Notes: a model not told the origin generated them from the letters alone. Positions 8,427-17,330 are shown, counted from the stretch's first letter. The stretch: DNA of 64,000 nucleotides from UMGS755 sp045590535 (GCA_045590535.1 JAZNRE010000005.1:124001-188000); one strand, 5' to 3'. Numbers and translations are program-made.

Positions 8427-8456
8427 TGCATATTCCCCTATCATCCGAGCAAAATA
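8427..8456 (+). promoter_or_regulatory. Candidate sigma-G promoter of the SASP gene
   Basis: TGCATA (8427-8432) and CAAAATA (8450-8456), 17 bases apart, fit the forespore sigma-G pattern (TGNATA, CATNNTA) with one mismatch in the -10 element. The predicted transcript would begin around 8463, at a short CGAGG/CCTCG hairpin (8461-8476). No sigma-A promoter is visible in the same place, in keeping with forespore-only expression. Confidence 0.5.
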
Positions 8457-8503
8457 GAACCGAGGCAAACACCTCGTAAATTTTTGAAGGAGAGTATTTA
8501 ACT

Positions 8504-8695
8504 ATGAATAGCAATAAAAAAGTTGTTCCTGAAGCTAAAGCAGCACTTGATAAGTTCAAGATGGAAGTTGCTAACGAAGTTGGCGTAAACTTAAAGGATG
8601 GCTACAACGGTGACATCACCGCTAAAGAAGCCGGCTCCATCGGTGGTCAGATGGTTAAGAAAATGGTTGAAGCTTACGAAAACAGCATTAAATAA
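8504..8695 (+). CDS. Alpha/beta-type small acid-soluble spore protein
   Basis: A 63-residue SASP that coats and protects DNA in the dormant spore. The GPR protease recognition region is KFKMEVANEVGVNL (residues 18-31), and the conserved C-terminal signature is ITAKEAGSIGGQMVKKMVE. Length and sequence are typical of the family. GAAGGAG lies 11 bases before the ATG. The gene is single, divergent from argD, and closed by a strong terminator. It is the clearest evidence in the window that the organism sporulates. Confidence 0.95.
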   Translation: MNSNKKVVPEAKAALDKFKMEVANEVGVNLKDGYNGDITAKEAGSIGGQMVKKMVEAYENSIK

Positions 8696-8729
8696 CAACC
8701 GCCTCAAGATTTTGTGACAAAAAGATAAG

Positions 8730-8770
8730 AGGGGATGTAAAAAAACAAACCGTTTTTTACATCCCCTTTT
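8730..8770 (+). terminator. Terminator between the SASP and MFS genes
   Basis: A stem of about 15 bp (AGGGGATGTAAAAAA at 8730-8744 with 8753-8767) with an 8-nt loop is followed by TTT. A-runs and U-runs on both sides allow it to serve the convergent MFS gene too. Confidence 0.85.
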
Positions 8771-8830
8771 AGACTGTTTAAAAACACTCTTTCCGTGTGC
8801 ACGGCTTGTTTAAGAAAAGCTCTCTTTGGA

Positions 8831-10126
8831 CTATGCCTCTTCTTCCATTTTCTTGAAAAACGGTTTCCAGCGCCAACGGGTTACCATACAAGAAACCATT
8901 GCAAGGAGCGCCAAAGGAATCCATAATGAAATCGTTATGTTCCATCCGAAAGCTTCTGCCAGGGCGCCGAATCCGTAATTGGATATGGCTGTGCCTACAT
9001 AAGACATGGCGTTTAAAAATCCTGTGAACGCTGCTGCTTGGCCAAAGGGTGCCAGGCGAAGCGGAACCAAAGAAATGCCTACCTGATTAACGCCTACCAT
9101 GAGAATGGTGGTAACGCCCAGTAAAGCCACGCACAAGACCACCGGTAACCGTCCAATAAAACACAAAACAGCAAGGGGCAGCGCTGTAAATGCACACATG
9201 GCAATCAAGGATTTCATTTCATCTTTGAATAACCGATCAGACATATAAGTGCCCACATAAACACCTACAACATTCGCTATGGGAATTAAAATTGATAACA
9301 ACAGTGCAACAGTTGGCGTTACATCATACACCTCTGATATAATCGCCGGCACCCAAGTGCCGACGCCACCGTTTAGCACGCCTTGGACAATAATAGCCGG
9401 TATCATAAAAATGACACCCGAAGCTATGAGCAAGGGGAAGAAATTCATGTAATAGCCGGTTTCTGTGGGGGCACCTTTTGTTAACCCCTCATAAGAATCT
9501 TCTGTTCTTTTGCACACCGGCTCTGCAGCCTCTTTATGTAAGACCCGCTTTGTGTGAATAGAGGTAACAACCCACATAATGCCGATTCCAAGCAAGATAA
9601 AGGATGGAATTAAAAACACCGCCATATAGTGAAAATTCTCTAATATAACCGTTGAAACAAGATAGGCCACAATGGAGCCAACGGATGCACCTGTTGCAAT
9701 GAGCACACAGGCTTTTTTGCGCTGCTTTCTTGGCAGAATGTAAGAAATGATGTAGAAAATCGGAGACCAGAACAAAGAGTTAGCGAGACCGTTTAAACCC
9801 CAGAAAAAGAGCATGACGCTATAGCTTGATGAGCCAATATACATCATGGCATTGCTAAGAGCTGAAGCAAACACACCGGCGCCAACCAGCTTAAAGCTGG
9901 AAACTCTGTTTCCCAGATAACTGGCAAGCAACTGGCCAACACCATAACTAACAAAAAACACCGTGCCGATCATGCCACTTTGAGCTTTGTTAAAAACGCC
10001 CTCTTGAATCATGCTGACTAAAGCTGCTGAATAATTCATACGACCAATATAACTACACATATAAACTAGCCAACACGCTGCAAACAAAATCTTGCCTGTG
10101 CGCTCACTTCTTAACTCTTGTCTCAT
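8831..10126 (-). CDS. MFS transporter
   Basis: A 431-residue major facilitator with about 12 membrane segments and a long basic/acidic central loop around residues 185-225. The first helix reads AACWLVYMCSYIGRMNYSAAL, reminiscent of the organophosphate antiporter (UhpC/GlpT) and related sugar-phosphate branches, but no substrate can be named. Its ATG overlaps the stop of the upstream GNAT gene (ATGA), so the two are translated as a unit. It is the last gene of the run that begins with trmK and the NIF3-family gene. Confidence 0.85.
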   Translation of the reverse strand: MRQELRSERTGKILFAACWLVYMCSYIGRMNYSAALVSMIQEGVFNKAQSGMIGTVFFVSYGVGQLLASYLGNRVSSFKLVGAGVFASALSNAMMYIGSSSYSVMLFFWGLNGLANSLFWSPIFYIISYILPRKQRKKACVLIATGASVGSIVAYLVSTVILENFHYMAVFLIPSFILLGIGIMWVVTSIHTKRVLHKEAAEPVCKRTEDSYEGLTKGAPTETGYYMNFFPLLIASGVIFMIPAIIVQGVLNGGVGTWVPAIISEVYDVTPTVALLLSILIPIANVVGVYVGTYMSDRLFKDEMKSLIAMCAFTALPLAVLCFIGRLPVVLCVALLGVTTILMVGVNQVGISLVPLRLAPFGQAAAFTGFLNAMSYVGTAISNYGFGALAEAFGWNITISLWIPLALLAMVSCMVTRWRWKPFFKKMEEEA

Positions 10127-10677
10127 ATCTCTTTTTCCTTTCCCAATAATGCCTTGTGATCCTCTTTAGTCAGGCTGTAACACACATCGTCGACCACGCG
10201 ACCATCATATAGATGTCGGGCTTGTGAGAGAGTCCCCTCATACTGAAAGCCGCATTTTTCAATCACACGCTTTGAACGGCTGTTTTCACTGAAATGATAT
10301 ACGCTGATTAAGGAAAGCTGCATGGTTTCAAAGCCATAGTGAACCAGCGCCTTGGCACACTCGGTCATGTAGCCCTTGCCCCAATAGGCATCGTCAAGCA
10401 CATAACCCAGCATGCGAACATGTTCATTCATGCGCTTATGGTCATGGTGCAAACCGCAAGAACCAATCAAGCGTCCGCTTTCTTTTTCTAAAATGGCCCA
10501 AACCTCGTCGCCTTCCATAAACTCTTTCAGAATGCGTTTGGAATCCTCTATGGTTTCATGAGGTTTCCATCCGGCATGAGAGCCAACATTGGGGTTGATG
10601 CAATAGGCATGCATGGCCTCTAAATCCGATTCTACAAAACGGCGCATGAGCAAGCGCCCGGTTTCAATTCGTTCCAT
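10123..10677 (-). CDS. GNAT acetyltransferase, RimJ/RimL type
   Basis: A 184-residue acetyltransferase of the RimJ/RimL group. It opens with IETGRLLMRRFVESDLEAM, has the acetyl-CoA loop YWGKGYMTECAKALV near residue 100, and the C-terminal NSRSKRVIEKCGFQYEGTL. Members modify protein N termini, antibiotics or small amines; the substrate here is unknown. GAGG precedes the ATG. It lies 14 bases after the NIF3-family gene and overlaps the MFS gene by four bases. A metabolite-modifying enzyme paired with a transporter is suggested but unproven. Confidence 0.88.
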   Translation of the reverse strand: MERIETGRLLMRRFVESDLEAMHAYCINPNVGSHAGWKPHETIEDSKRILKEFMEGDEVWAILEKESGRLIGSCGLHHDHKRMNEHVRMLGYVLDDAYWGKGYMTECAKALVHYGFETMQLSLISVYHFSENSRSKRVIEKCGFQYEGTLSQARHLYDGRVVDDVCYSLTKEDHKALLGKEKEI

Positions 10678-10691
10678 TTTATTGCCTCATT

Positions 10692-11471
10692 TCAAAAACT
10701 ATGCCAGGGATTTTTCTCTTGGCTCACCGTAACCTGCAGACTATCACCAAAAGCCTCGGTCAGCTTCTCTTTCAAAAATTTGCAAAAGCCAATTTCCGCA
10801 TCGTAGTGGCTAACGCTGATAAGATTTAATCCGTTTTCCACGGCAAACCGAGCGTGATGATGCTTAAAGTCGCCGGAGATATAAACCTCTGCCCCTAATG
10901 TATGGGCATCATAAATCAAATCCCCGCCGCCACCATTGCAAACGGCCATCTTGCTGACAGAATTGGATAAATCGCCTACATAAGAAAGGGTTGCACCTTG
11001 AAAACTCTTTTGACCTCTTTTTAAAAGTTCTTCTAAAGAGCAGGGCTGCGCCAGCTCACCAATGCGACCAATGCCAAATTCTTCGCCGGAAAAGGCGCTT
11101 CGGTTTTGAAAATCACCAAAGCTATCTAAAAACAGGTCACACAGGCCATTTTCTGCCGCATCAAAATTCGTATGCATAGCATAAAGACCAATGCCTTTTT
11201 GCAGCAAACGGCGCACTGTGCGCTCATTACCCGTGGACTCGGTTAAGCGTGTTAAGGGTTTGAAAATTAAGGGATGATGAGAAATAATTAAGTCTATCCC
11301 CTGCTCCTCTGCCTGCTGCACAGTGTTCTCATCGGCATCTAAAGCAACGAGCACCTTGTGAACATCTTCACTCATGCCTTCTATCAAAAGCCCCACATTG
11401 TCATAAGACTCGGCCAAATCCACCGGGGCCACAGTTTCTAAAAAGGCGGTCAACTGTTTTAAGCTTACCAT
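10692..11471 (-). CDS. NIF3-family dinuclear metal protein (YqfO-like)
   Basis: A 259-residue protein of the Nif3/DUF34 family, which binds two metal ions. The metal-ligand motifs are IISHHPLIFKPL near residue 61, MHTNFDAAENGLCDLF near 97, and the C-terminal SVSHYDAEIGF. Some homologues are described as GTP cyclohydrolase I type 2, but the role is not settled. It is the short form, without the YqfO central insertion. GGAGG lies ten bases before the ATG at 11471 and inside the end of trmK, which it overlaps by seven bases. The trmK-nif3 pair is a conserved Firmicutes arrangement. Confidence 0.92.
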   Translation of the reverse strand: MVSLKQLTAFLETVAPVDLAESYDNVGLLIEGMSEDVHKVLVALDADENTVQQAEEQGIDLIISHHPLIFKPLTRLTESTGNERTVRRLLQKGIGLYAMHTNFDAAENGLCDLFLDSFGDFQNRSAFSGEEFGIGRIGELAQPCSLEELLKRGQKSFQGATLSYVGDLSNSVSKMAVCNGGGGDLIYDAHTLGAEVYISGDFKHHHARFAVENGLNLISVSHYDAEIGFCKFLKEKLTEAFGDSLQVTVSQEKNPWHSF

Positions 11472-12166
11472 GTTGCGCAAACCTCCTTTAAAGCTAAAAG
11501 ATCGTTTATCAAATCCGAAACCTGTTGTTTTTTCTCTAAAACATCTTCCCTCTCTGTCCGGTCAAGGCCGTGAAGGGTTTGCTGATATTTAGCAAGCAAC
11601 TGGCGAACGAGCACCGGTGTTAACGGATCACGCTCATCTAAAAGCCGCTGGCCCACATGATAATAAACCGGTTTTTCTATATTCATTTCGCCTCTCTCGA
11701 TGCGCATAATGGTGTAAAGCTTTTCATCTTCTTGTGCCAATTTTTCTTTTACAATGCAAAAGCCGTTTTGCTCTAAATAAGCACGCAGCTCTGCCGTTGC
11801 TGTCATGGGCTGCAAAATATAGGTCTTTAAATAGAAAGGGGCTTCTTCTAAAATCTGCGCAATCAAGAGCCCGCCCATGCCGGCAATCACTGCGGTATCC
11901 ACTTCACCCTGCTGTAAGGCACATAAACCATCTGACAAGCGGGTTTCGATCTTTTCCTTCATGTCAAAACGCTCAATGTTCTTTTGAGCACGGCTTAAGG
12001 GCCCTTCCTTTACATCCATGGCCAATGCCTTTACTATGATGTTTTTCTGACATAAATAAATGGGAACGTATCCATGATCCGTTCCCACATCCGCTAGGGT
12101 TGCACCGGTAGGCACGCTGTCGGCAATTGCACGCAAGCGAGGGGTTAAAACCGATTCAATATTCAT
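11465..12166 (-). CDS. trmK: tRNA (adenine(22)-N(1))-methyltransferase
   Basis: A 233-residue SAM-dependent methyltransferase that makes m1A22 in tRNA. The SAM-binding motif is ATLADVGTDHGYVPIYL (residues 23-39), followed by the family motif VIAGMGGLLIAQILE near 92 and a C-terminal helical domain. AAAAGG lies eight bases before the ATG. It overlaps the downstream NIF3-family gene, as in Bacillus (yqfN-yqfO). Confidence 0.93.
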   Translation of the reverse strand: MNIESVLTPRLRAIADSVPTGATLADVGTDHGYVPIYLCQKNIIVKALAMDVKEGPLSRAQKNIERFDMKEKIETRLSDGLCALQQGEVDTAVIAGMGGLLIAQILEEAPFYLKTYILQPMTATAELRAYLEQNGFCIVKEKLAQEDEKLYTIMRIERGEMNIEKPVYYHVGQRLLDERDPLTPVLVRQLLAKYQQTLHGLDRTEREDVLEKKQQVSDLINDLLALKEVCATW

Positions 12167-12181
12167 GTGAAAATTCCTTTT

Positions 12182-13846
12182 CTACTCATGATTTTGCTTT
12201 CTGATTTCAGCGCGCTTAATTTTGCCGCCCAGTGTTTTTGGCAGCTCGTCCACAAATTCAACAATACGGGGATATTTATAAGGCGCTGTGGCCTGCTTAA
12301 CATAGTTTTGCAGTTCTTTAACCAGCTCTTCTGAAGGACTGTAGCCCTTGGCCAGAACAACCGTTGCTTTAACAACTTGTCCACGAATGGGATCCGGCGC
12401 TGCCGTAATGGCACACTCCACAACAGAGGGGTGCTCAAGCAGAGCGCTTTCAACCTCAAAGGGACCAATGCGATAGCCGGAGCACTTGATAACATCATCG
12501 TTACGGCCCACAAACCAGTAATAGCCTTTGGAGTCGCGCCATGCCATGTCACCTAAGTTGTAGTTGCCGCTGCCTAAATATTGTTTTGTTAAATCGTCAT
12601 CGTGATAGTAGCCTGTGAAAAGACCAACAGGCGGGTTTTTATCCACGCCCATAACCACAATGCTACCTTCGTCACCATCTTCACAAATGTTACCATCGGC
12701 ATCTAAAAGCTGGATGTTATATAAAGGCGAAGGCTTGCCCATAGAGCCGGGAATCGGCTCAAACCAAGGGAAGTTCGCCAGCATAACCGAGCTTTCACTC
12801 TGACCAAATCCCTCGCAGAGCTTAAGACCGGTTAACTCATACCATTTCTTAAAAATCTCCGGATTTAATGGCTCACCGGCTATGCAGCAATGCTGAATGC
12901 AGGAAAGGTCAAACTTGGTTACATCCTCCTGCAGCATAAACCGGAACATGGTCGGCGGTGCACAGAAGGTTGTCACCTGATATTTTGTAATTTTTTCAAG
13001 CAAATGGAGGGGGATAAATTTATCCATATCATAGGCAAAAATAACGGCACCGCAAATCCATTGACCGTAAATTTTACCCCAGCCAAATTTGGCCCAGCCG
13101 GAATCGGAAACGCTCATATGTAGCTTGTTTTCCTGCACCTGCTGCCAATATTTAGCCGTTACAATATGACCTAAAGGATAGGAAAAATTATGCCGTACCA
13201 TTTTGGGCATACCCGTTGTGCCTGAGGTAAAATAGACAAGCATGGTATCATCCCAACGGGTTGCTTCGTCACCTGTAGGACGGGGAAACTCTGCGCTATG
13301 CTTGGCAATTTCGGTTGTGAAATCCTGCCAGCCTTCGCGCTTTTCACCCACTAAAATTTTGTGCTTTAAGGTTTTTGCCTCCACCTCAGCCAGTTCAACC
13401 TGCTCAATAACAAAGGGGTCGTTCACACAGACCACTGCCGAAATTTCAGCAGCATTTGCCCGATAGGCAATATCTTTTTTTGTCAGCTGCAGTGAACCGG
13501 GAATTAAAACAGCACCGATTTTATGCAGAGCTGTTGCACAAACCCAATATTCCCAACGGCGACGCAAAATTAAAAGCACCACAGAGCCTTTTTGAATGCC
13601 CAGGGATTTAAAATAGTTGGCCGTTTGGTTGGAAAGACGGCTAATGTCAGAAAAGGTTAGTCTTTCTTCATGGTCGTGGTCATCGCACCAAACCAAAGCC
13701 ATCTTCTCCGGCTCTTCTTTCGCCCAGGCATCCACAATGTCAAAGCCAAAGTTGAAGTCCTCCGGCACGGTTACTTTATAATTTTGTTTAAAATCTTCGT
13801 AAGAATCAAAGTCAATTCTCGGTAAAAAACGATTTAAGAGCAACAT
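12182..13846 (-). CDS. AMP-dependent acyl-CoA synthetase (medium-chain/acetate type)
   Basis: A 554-residue member of the ANL adenylating superfamily that activates a carboxylic acid to its CoA ester. Motifs are the P-loop-like YFTSGTTGMPKMV near residue 210, EGFGQSESSVML near 340, the hinge GRNDDVIKCSGYRIGP near 435, and the catalytic C-terminal lysine in TLGGKIKRAEIR. The layout fits the medium-chain acyl-CoA/acetyl-CoA synthetase-like branch; the acid cannot be read from sequence. It follows the XRE-cupin regulator by 12 bases, a pairing common in Clostridia that suggests dedicated control. Confidence 0.9.
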   Translation of the reverse strand: MLLLNRFLPRIDFDSYEDFKQNYKVTVPEDFNFGFDIVDAWAKEEPEKMALVWCDDHDHEERLTFSDISRLSNQTANYFKSLGIQKGSVVLLILRRRWEYWVCATALHKIGAVLIPGSLQLTKKDIAYRANAAEISAVVCVNDPFVIEQVELAEVEAKTLKHKILVGEKREGWQDFTTEIAKHSAEFPRPTGDEATRWDDTMLVYFTSGTTGMPKMVRHNFSYPLGHIVTAKYWQQVQENKLHMSVSDSGWAKFGWGKIYGQWICGAVIFAYDMDKFIPLHLLEKITKYQVTTFCAPPTMFRFMLQEDVTKFDLSCIQHCCIAGEPLNPEIFKKWYELTGLKLCEGFGQSESSVMLANFPWFEPIPGSMGKPSPLYNIQLLDADGNICEDGDEGSIVVMGVDKNPPVGLFTGYYHDDDLTKQYLGSGNYNLGDMAWRDSKGYYWFVGRNDDVIKCSGYRIGPFEVESALLEHPSVVECAITAAPDPIRGQVVKATVVLAKGYSPSEELVKELQNYVKQATAPYKYPRIVEFVDELPKTLGGKIKRAEIRKQNHE

Positions 13847-13858
13847 AATTCATCCTTT

Positions 13859-14407
13859 TCATTCAGAAATTACGGTGAGGAAAACGGCCTTTTCATTGCC
13901 CACGCAGCGTTGGCTGTGGTGGTGTGTTGCATTGAAATAAACCGAATCGCCGGTTTCTAATATAATTTCCTGGTCATCAAATGTAAATACAATCGAGCCG
14001 GAAATGACATAGTTAAATTCTTGACCTGCATGCTTTAAGGGTGCTGTCGTGGCCTCAGACGGCTCTAATGTAACCAAAAGGGGCTGCATAATTTTGCCGC
14101 CATAGCGATAGGCCAAGTCCTTATAGCCATAGCCATGATAACGATCGGCCGCTTTGCCCTGACCGTTTCTGACAATGTGGTAGGTATTGAGCTTAGCACG
14201 GGTGCCTGTTACAATTTCCGTAAAATCCACTCGAAATTTATTGGCGATTTCATAAATCACACTAATGGGAATGTCTTCACCGTTTTCTTCATAATCACGG
14301 TAAACCGCAGGGTCTAAGTTAAGTTCTTTTGCCAAGGTCTCTTGGGTGTAACCGCAAGCCTCACGCAAACCACGGATGCGCTGGGCCAGTTCCTGCAATT
14401 CGTTCAT
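13859..14407 (-). CDS. XRE-family regulator with C-terminal cupin domain
   Basis: A 182-residue transcription factor. Residues about 5-62 form an XRE helix-turn-helix (IRGLREACGYTQETLAKELN), and residues about 105-182 form a cupin barrel (HAGQEFNYVISGSIVFTF, ETGDSVYFNATHHHSQRC). The cupin His residues could bind a metal and the barrel a small ligand. It lies just ahead of the acyl-CoA synthetase in the same direction, so it probably regulates that gene and itself in response to an acid or CoA metabolite. That role is inference from position. Confidence 0.9.
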   Translation of the reverse strand: MNELQELAQRIRGLREACGYTQETLAKELNLDPAVYRDYEENGEDIPISVIYEIANKFRVDFTEIVTGTRAKLNTYHIVRNGQGKAADRYHGYGYKDLAYRYGGKIMQPLLVTLEPSEATTAPLKHAGQEFNYVISGSIVFTFDDQEIILETGDSVYFNATHHHSQRCVGNEKAVFLTVISE

Positions 14408-14469
14408 AATCTGTCACCATCCCTTTCTTGTTCAACAAAATCACTCATTATACTATTGTATCACATTTT

Positions 14470-15852
14470 TTAAAGCTGTGCAAGGTAATTTTGCCCATCT
14501 TCAATTTCTTTCTTGGTGCGCTCTGGTGCGGGCCCACCCTTCACCTTACGGTCGCCCACACAGGTTTCCATGCTGATGGCCTCATAAATGTCGTTTTCAA
14601 TGAGGGGTGAGCAGGCTTTAAACTCTTCTAAAGTGAAGTCATCAAGGTTTTTACCGGCGCCGATGGCGTAGGCCACCATGTGACCCACAATGCTGTGAGA
14701 ATCACGGAAGGGCACACCTTTTTTAACAAGATAGTCTGCCACATCGGTTGCGTTGGCAAAGCCGCCTTTGGCACCTTTTAACATAACATCACGGCGAACT
14801 TTCATTGTTGCCAGCATTTTGTTAAAGACAGGAAGGCACATTAAAACGGTGTCCACCGCATCAAAAACAGCCTCTTTATCTTCTTGCATATCCTTGTTAT
14901 AGGCAAGGGGCAGACCCTTCATCATGGTAAGCAGAGTTGTCAGGCTGCCGTAAACACGGCCTGTCTTGCCTCGGATGAGTTCGGCCACATCAGGATTTTT
15001 CTTTTGGGGCATGATGGAAGAGCCGGTGGAATAGGCATCATCCATTTCCACAAAGGAAAACTCGTGAGTAGACCACAAAATCAGTTCCTCGCAAAAGCGG
15101 GATAAATGCATCATGAGAAGAGATAAATCGCTGCACAGCTCAATGGCAAAATCCCGATCGCTGACACCGTCTAAAGAGTTGTTTGTAACGGCATCAAAAC
15201 CCAAGGCCTCTGCAACGGCATCCCGGTCTAAAGGATAGGTTGTGCCGGCCAGCGCACCAGAACCCAGGGGCATCACATTGATGCGGCTGCGGCACTCGGT
15301 CAGGCGGGCATAATCACGCTTTAACATTTCAAAATAAGCCAAAAGGTGATGGGTAAAAGTGACGGGCTGTGCCTTTTGCATGTGAGTGTAGCCCGGCATA
15401 ATGGTACCTGTATGCTCTTTTGCCAAAGACAAAATGGTTTCCATGAGGCTTTTCACCTCACGACGAATGTCATCATTTGCCTTGCGCAAATGAAGGCGCA
15501 GGTCTAAAGCCACTTGGTCGTTACGGCTACGGCCGGTGTGCAGGCGTTTGCCCACATCGCCAATCCGTTCAATCAGCAGGGTTTCCACATTCATGTGAAT
15601 GTCTTCTGCATCCACCAAAAAGGTCACTTTGCCCTCTTCAATGTCTTTCTTTATTTCAAGCAAGGTCTTTTGAATCAGCTTGGCATCATCAGCAGGAATA
15701 ATGCCCTGTTTTCCCAGCATGCCTGCATGAGCAACAGAACCGTCAATATCCTCCTGATACATGCGGCTGTCAAAACGGATGGAAGAATTAAAATCGTCTA
15801 CCATGGCGTCGGTTTCCTTTGAAAAACGACCGCCCCAAAGCTTTTTTTTCAT
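14470..15852 (-). CDS. argH: Argininosuccinate lyase
   Basis: This is the last step of arginine synthesis, cleaving argininosuccinate to arginine and fumarate. The fumarase/aspartase superfamily signature is GSSIMPQKKNPD near residue 280. Other conserved stretches are LHTGRSRNDQVALDLRL near 103 and GYTHMQKAQPVT near 151. At 460 residues it has the standard length. AAAGGAG precedes the ATG. It lies 87 bases downstream of argG with a small dispersed-repeat-like hairpin in the gap, and should be co-transcribed with argG. Confidence 0.97.
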   Translation of the reverse strand: MKKKLWGGRFSKETDAMVDDFNSSIRFDSRMYQEDIDGSVAHAGMLGKQGIIPADDAKLIQKTLLEIKKDIEEGKVTFLVDAEDIHMNVETLLIERIGDVGKRLHTGRSRNDQVALDLRLHLRKANDDIRREVKSLMETILSLAKEHTGTIMPGYTHMQKAQPVTFTHHLLAYFEMLKRDYARLTECRSRINVMPLGSGALAGTTYPLDRDAVAEALGFDAVTNNSLDGVSDRDFAIELCSDLSLLMMHLSRFCEELILWSTHEFSFVEMDDAYSTGSSIMPQKKNPDVAELIRGKTGRVYGSLTTLLTMMKGLPLAYNKDMQEDKEAVFDAVDTVLMCLPVFNKMLATMKVRRDVMLKGAKGGFANATDVADYLVKKGVPFRDSHSIVGHMVAYAIGAGKNLDDFTLEEFKACSPLIENDIYEAISMETCVGDRKVKGGPAPERTKKEIEDGQNYLAQL

Positions 15853-15879
15853 GGTTTAATCAAGCTCCTTTATACGATT

Positions 15880-15908
15880 GTAGGGCGAACCGAAACAGTC
15901 CGCCCTGC
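15880..15908. repeat. Short inverted repeat between argG and argH
   Basis: GTAGGGCG (15880-15887) pairs with CGCCCTGC (15901-15908), with one G-U pair and a 13-nt loop. It resembles the short GGGCGAA-type repeats dispersed between genes in many Clostridia. There is no U-run, so it should not terminate transcription; it might affect mRNA processing between argG and argH. Confidence 0.35.
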
Positions 15909-15939
15909 AAATGTATGATTAAATATAAAATCACTGTTG

Positions 15940-17166
15940 TTAAATCAGTTTTTCGCCATTTCTCTTTTTCATCATGGCACGAACCTTTAAGGGCAGGCCA
16001 AACAGATTGATGAAGCCTGCTGAATCCTTTTGGTCATAAACCTCATCTTCGCTAAAGGTTGCAATATCCTCATCATAAAGTGAATAAGGAGAGGTTACGC
16101 CGGCAGGCATGCAGTTACCCTTATACAGCTTCATCCGAACCTTACCGGTTACAGTTTCTTGTGTGGAATCAACAAAGGCACTCATTGCCTCACGCAGAGG
16201 GGTATACCACAAACCGTCATAAACCAAATCAGCAAAGCGGTTTGCCAGGTCTAATTTATAGTGAAGGGTCTGCTTATCCAGGCAGATATATTCAAGTTCT
16301 TTATGGGCTGCATAAAGCAGTGTACCACCGGGAGTTTCATAAACGCCACGGCTCTTCATGCCAACCAAACGGTTTTCCACAATGTCGTCAATGCCAACGC
16401 CGTTTTTGCCAGCCAGCTCATTGGCCTTTTTCAGCAACTCTACAGCGCTTTCATAGCGAACACCGTCAATGGCAACGGGCACACCCTTTTCAAAGTCAAT
16501 TTCAACATAGGTGGGAGCATCCGGTGCCTGCTCGGGTGAAACCATCAGTTTTAATAATTTATCATATTGAGGCTCGTTGGCAGGGTCTTCCAAGTCCATG
16601 CCTTCATGGCTTAAGTGCCAAATGTTTCTGTCCATGGAATAGTTATCTTCTTTGGTAACCGGAACGGGAATGCCACGGGCTTCAGCATATTCAATTTCTT
16701 CTTCACGGGATTTAATATCCCAAATACGCCAGGGAGCAATAATCTTTAAGTGGGGTGCCAGAGCCTTAATGGTCAGCTCGAAACGCACCTGGTCGTTACC
16801 CTTACCTGTGCAGCCATGGCAAATGGCTGTTGCGCCTTCTGCCTCAGCAATTTCAACTATACGCTTTGCAATGCAGGGTCTTGCATGAGAGGTACCCAAA
16901 AGGTATTTGCCCTCATAAACGGCACCGGCCTTTAAGGTGGGCCAAATGAAATCGTTTACATACTCTTCCTGCAGATTTTCTATGTAGAGTTTAGACGCAC
17001 CGGTTTTAAGAGCCTTTTCTTCAAGACCTTCGGTTTCTTTACCTTGACCCACATCACCGCAAACTGCAATTACCTCATAATCGTAGTTTTCTTTGAGCCA
17101 GGGAATGATGATGGATGTGTCCAAACCGCCTGAATACGCCAAAATAACTTTTTCTTTCGCTGCCAT
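15940..17166 (-). CDS. argG: Argininosuccinate synthase
   Basis: This enzyme ligates citrulline and aspartate with ATP to argininosuccinate. The N-terminal ATP pyrophosphatase motif is ILAYSGGLDTSI (residues 8-19), followed by SHARPCIAKRIVEIA and CTGKGNDQVRFE. The length of 408 residues is normal. The open frame includes extra residues back to 17181, but GGAGG lies within them, nine bases before the ATG at 17166 (MAAKEK), which is preferred. It is the first gene of argG-argH and diverges from ruvC. Confidence 0.97.
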   Translation of the reverse strand: MAAKEKVILAYSGGLDTSIIIPWLKENYDYEVIAVCGDVGQGKETEGLEEKALKTGASKLYIENLQEEYVNDFIWPTLKAGAVYEGKYLLGTSHARPCIAKRIVEIAEAEGATAICHGCTGKGNDQVRFELTIKALAPHLKIIAPWRIWDIKSREEEIEYAEARGIPVPVTKEDNYSMDRNIWHLSHEGMDLEDPANEPQYDKLLKLMVSPEQAPDAPTYVEIDFEKGVPVAIDGVRYESAVELLKKANELAGKNGVGIDDIVENRLVGMKSRGVYETPGGTLLYAAHKELEYICLDKQTLHYKLDLANRFADLVYDGLWYTPLREAMSAFVDSTQETVTGKVRMKLYKGNCMPAGVTSPYSLYDEDIATFSEDEVYDQKDSAGFINLFGLPLKVRAMMKKRNGEKLI

Positions 17167-17221
17167 TTGCATTTCCTCCAAAAATGTGATAGAATATACT
17201 TAATTCTTAAGTTCGTTTTCT

Positions 17222-17250
17222 ATTATAACCCATTGATATACATTTTTCAA
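17222..17250 (-). promoter_or_regulatory. argG promoter
   Basis: On the minus strand TTGAAA (17245-17250) and TATAAT (17222-17227) are 17 bases apart. Downstream, within the likely 5' UTR, is an inverted repeat ACTTAA-TTC-TTAAGT (17198-17212). Upstream of the -35, TGAATTTATGCA (17300-17311) resembles an ARG box. Either could be an operator; neither is as convincing as the boxes at argD. Confidence 0.7.
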
Positions 17251-17330
17251 TAGGTTTTTTAAATTTTTTGCAAAAATATGCAATATTTGTGCATTTTTAT
17301 GAATTTATGCATGAAGGAACAGGAAAAATT

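Noticed and set aside
8371..8559. Minus-strand ORF over the spore-protein promoter
   Set aside because: It covers palindromes, the promoter and the start of the SASP gene on the opposite strand; no initiation signal.
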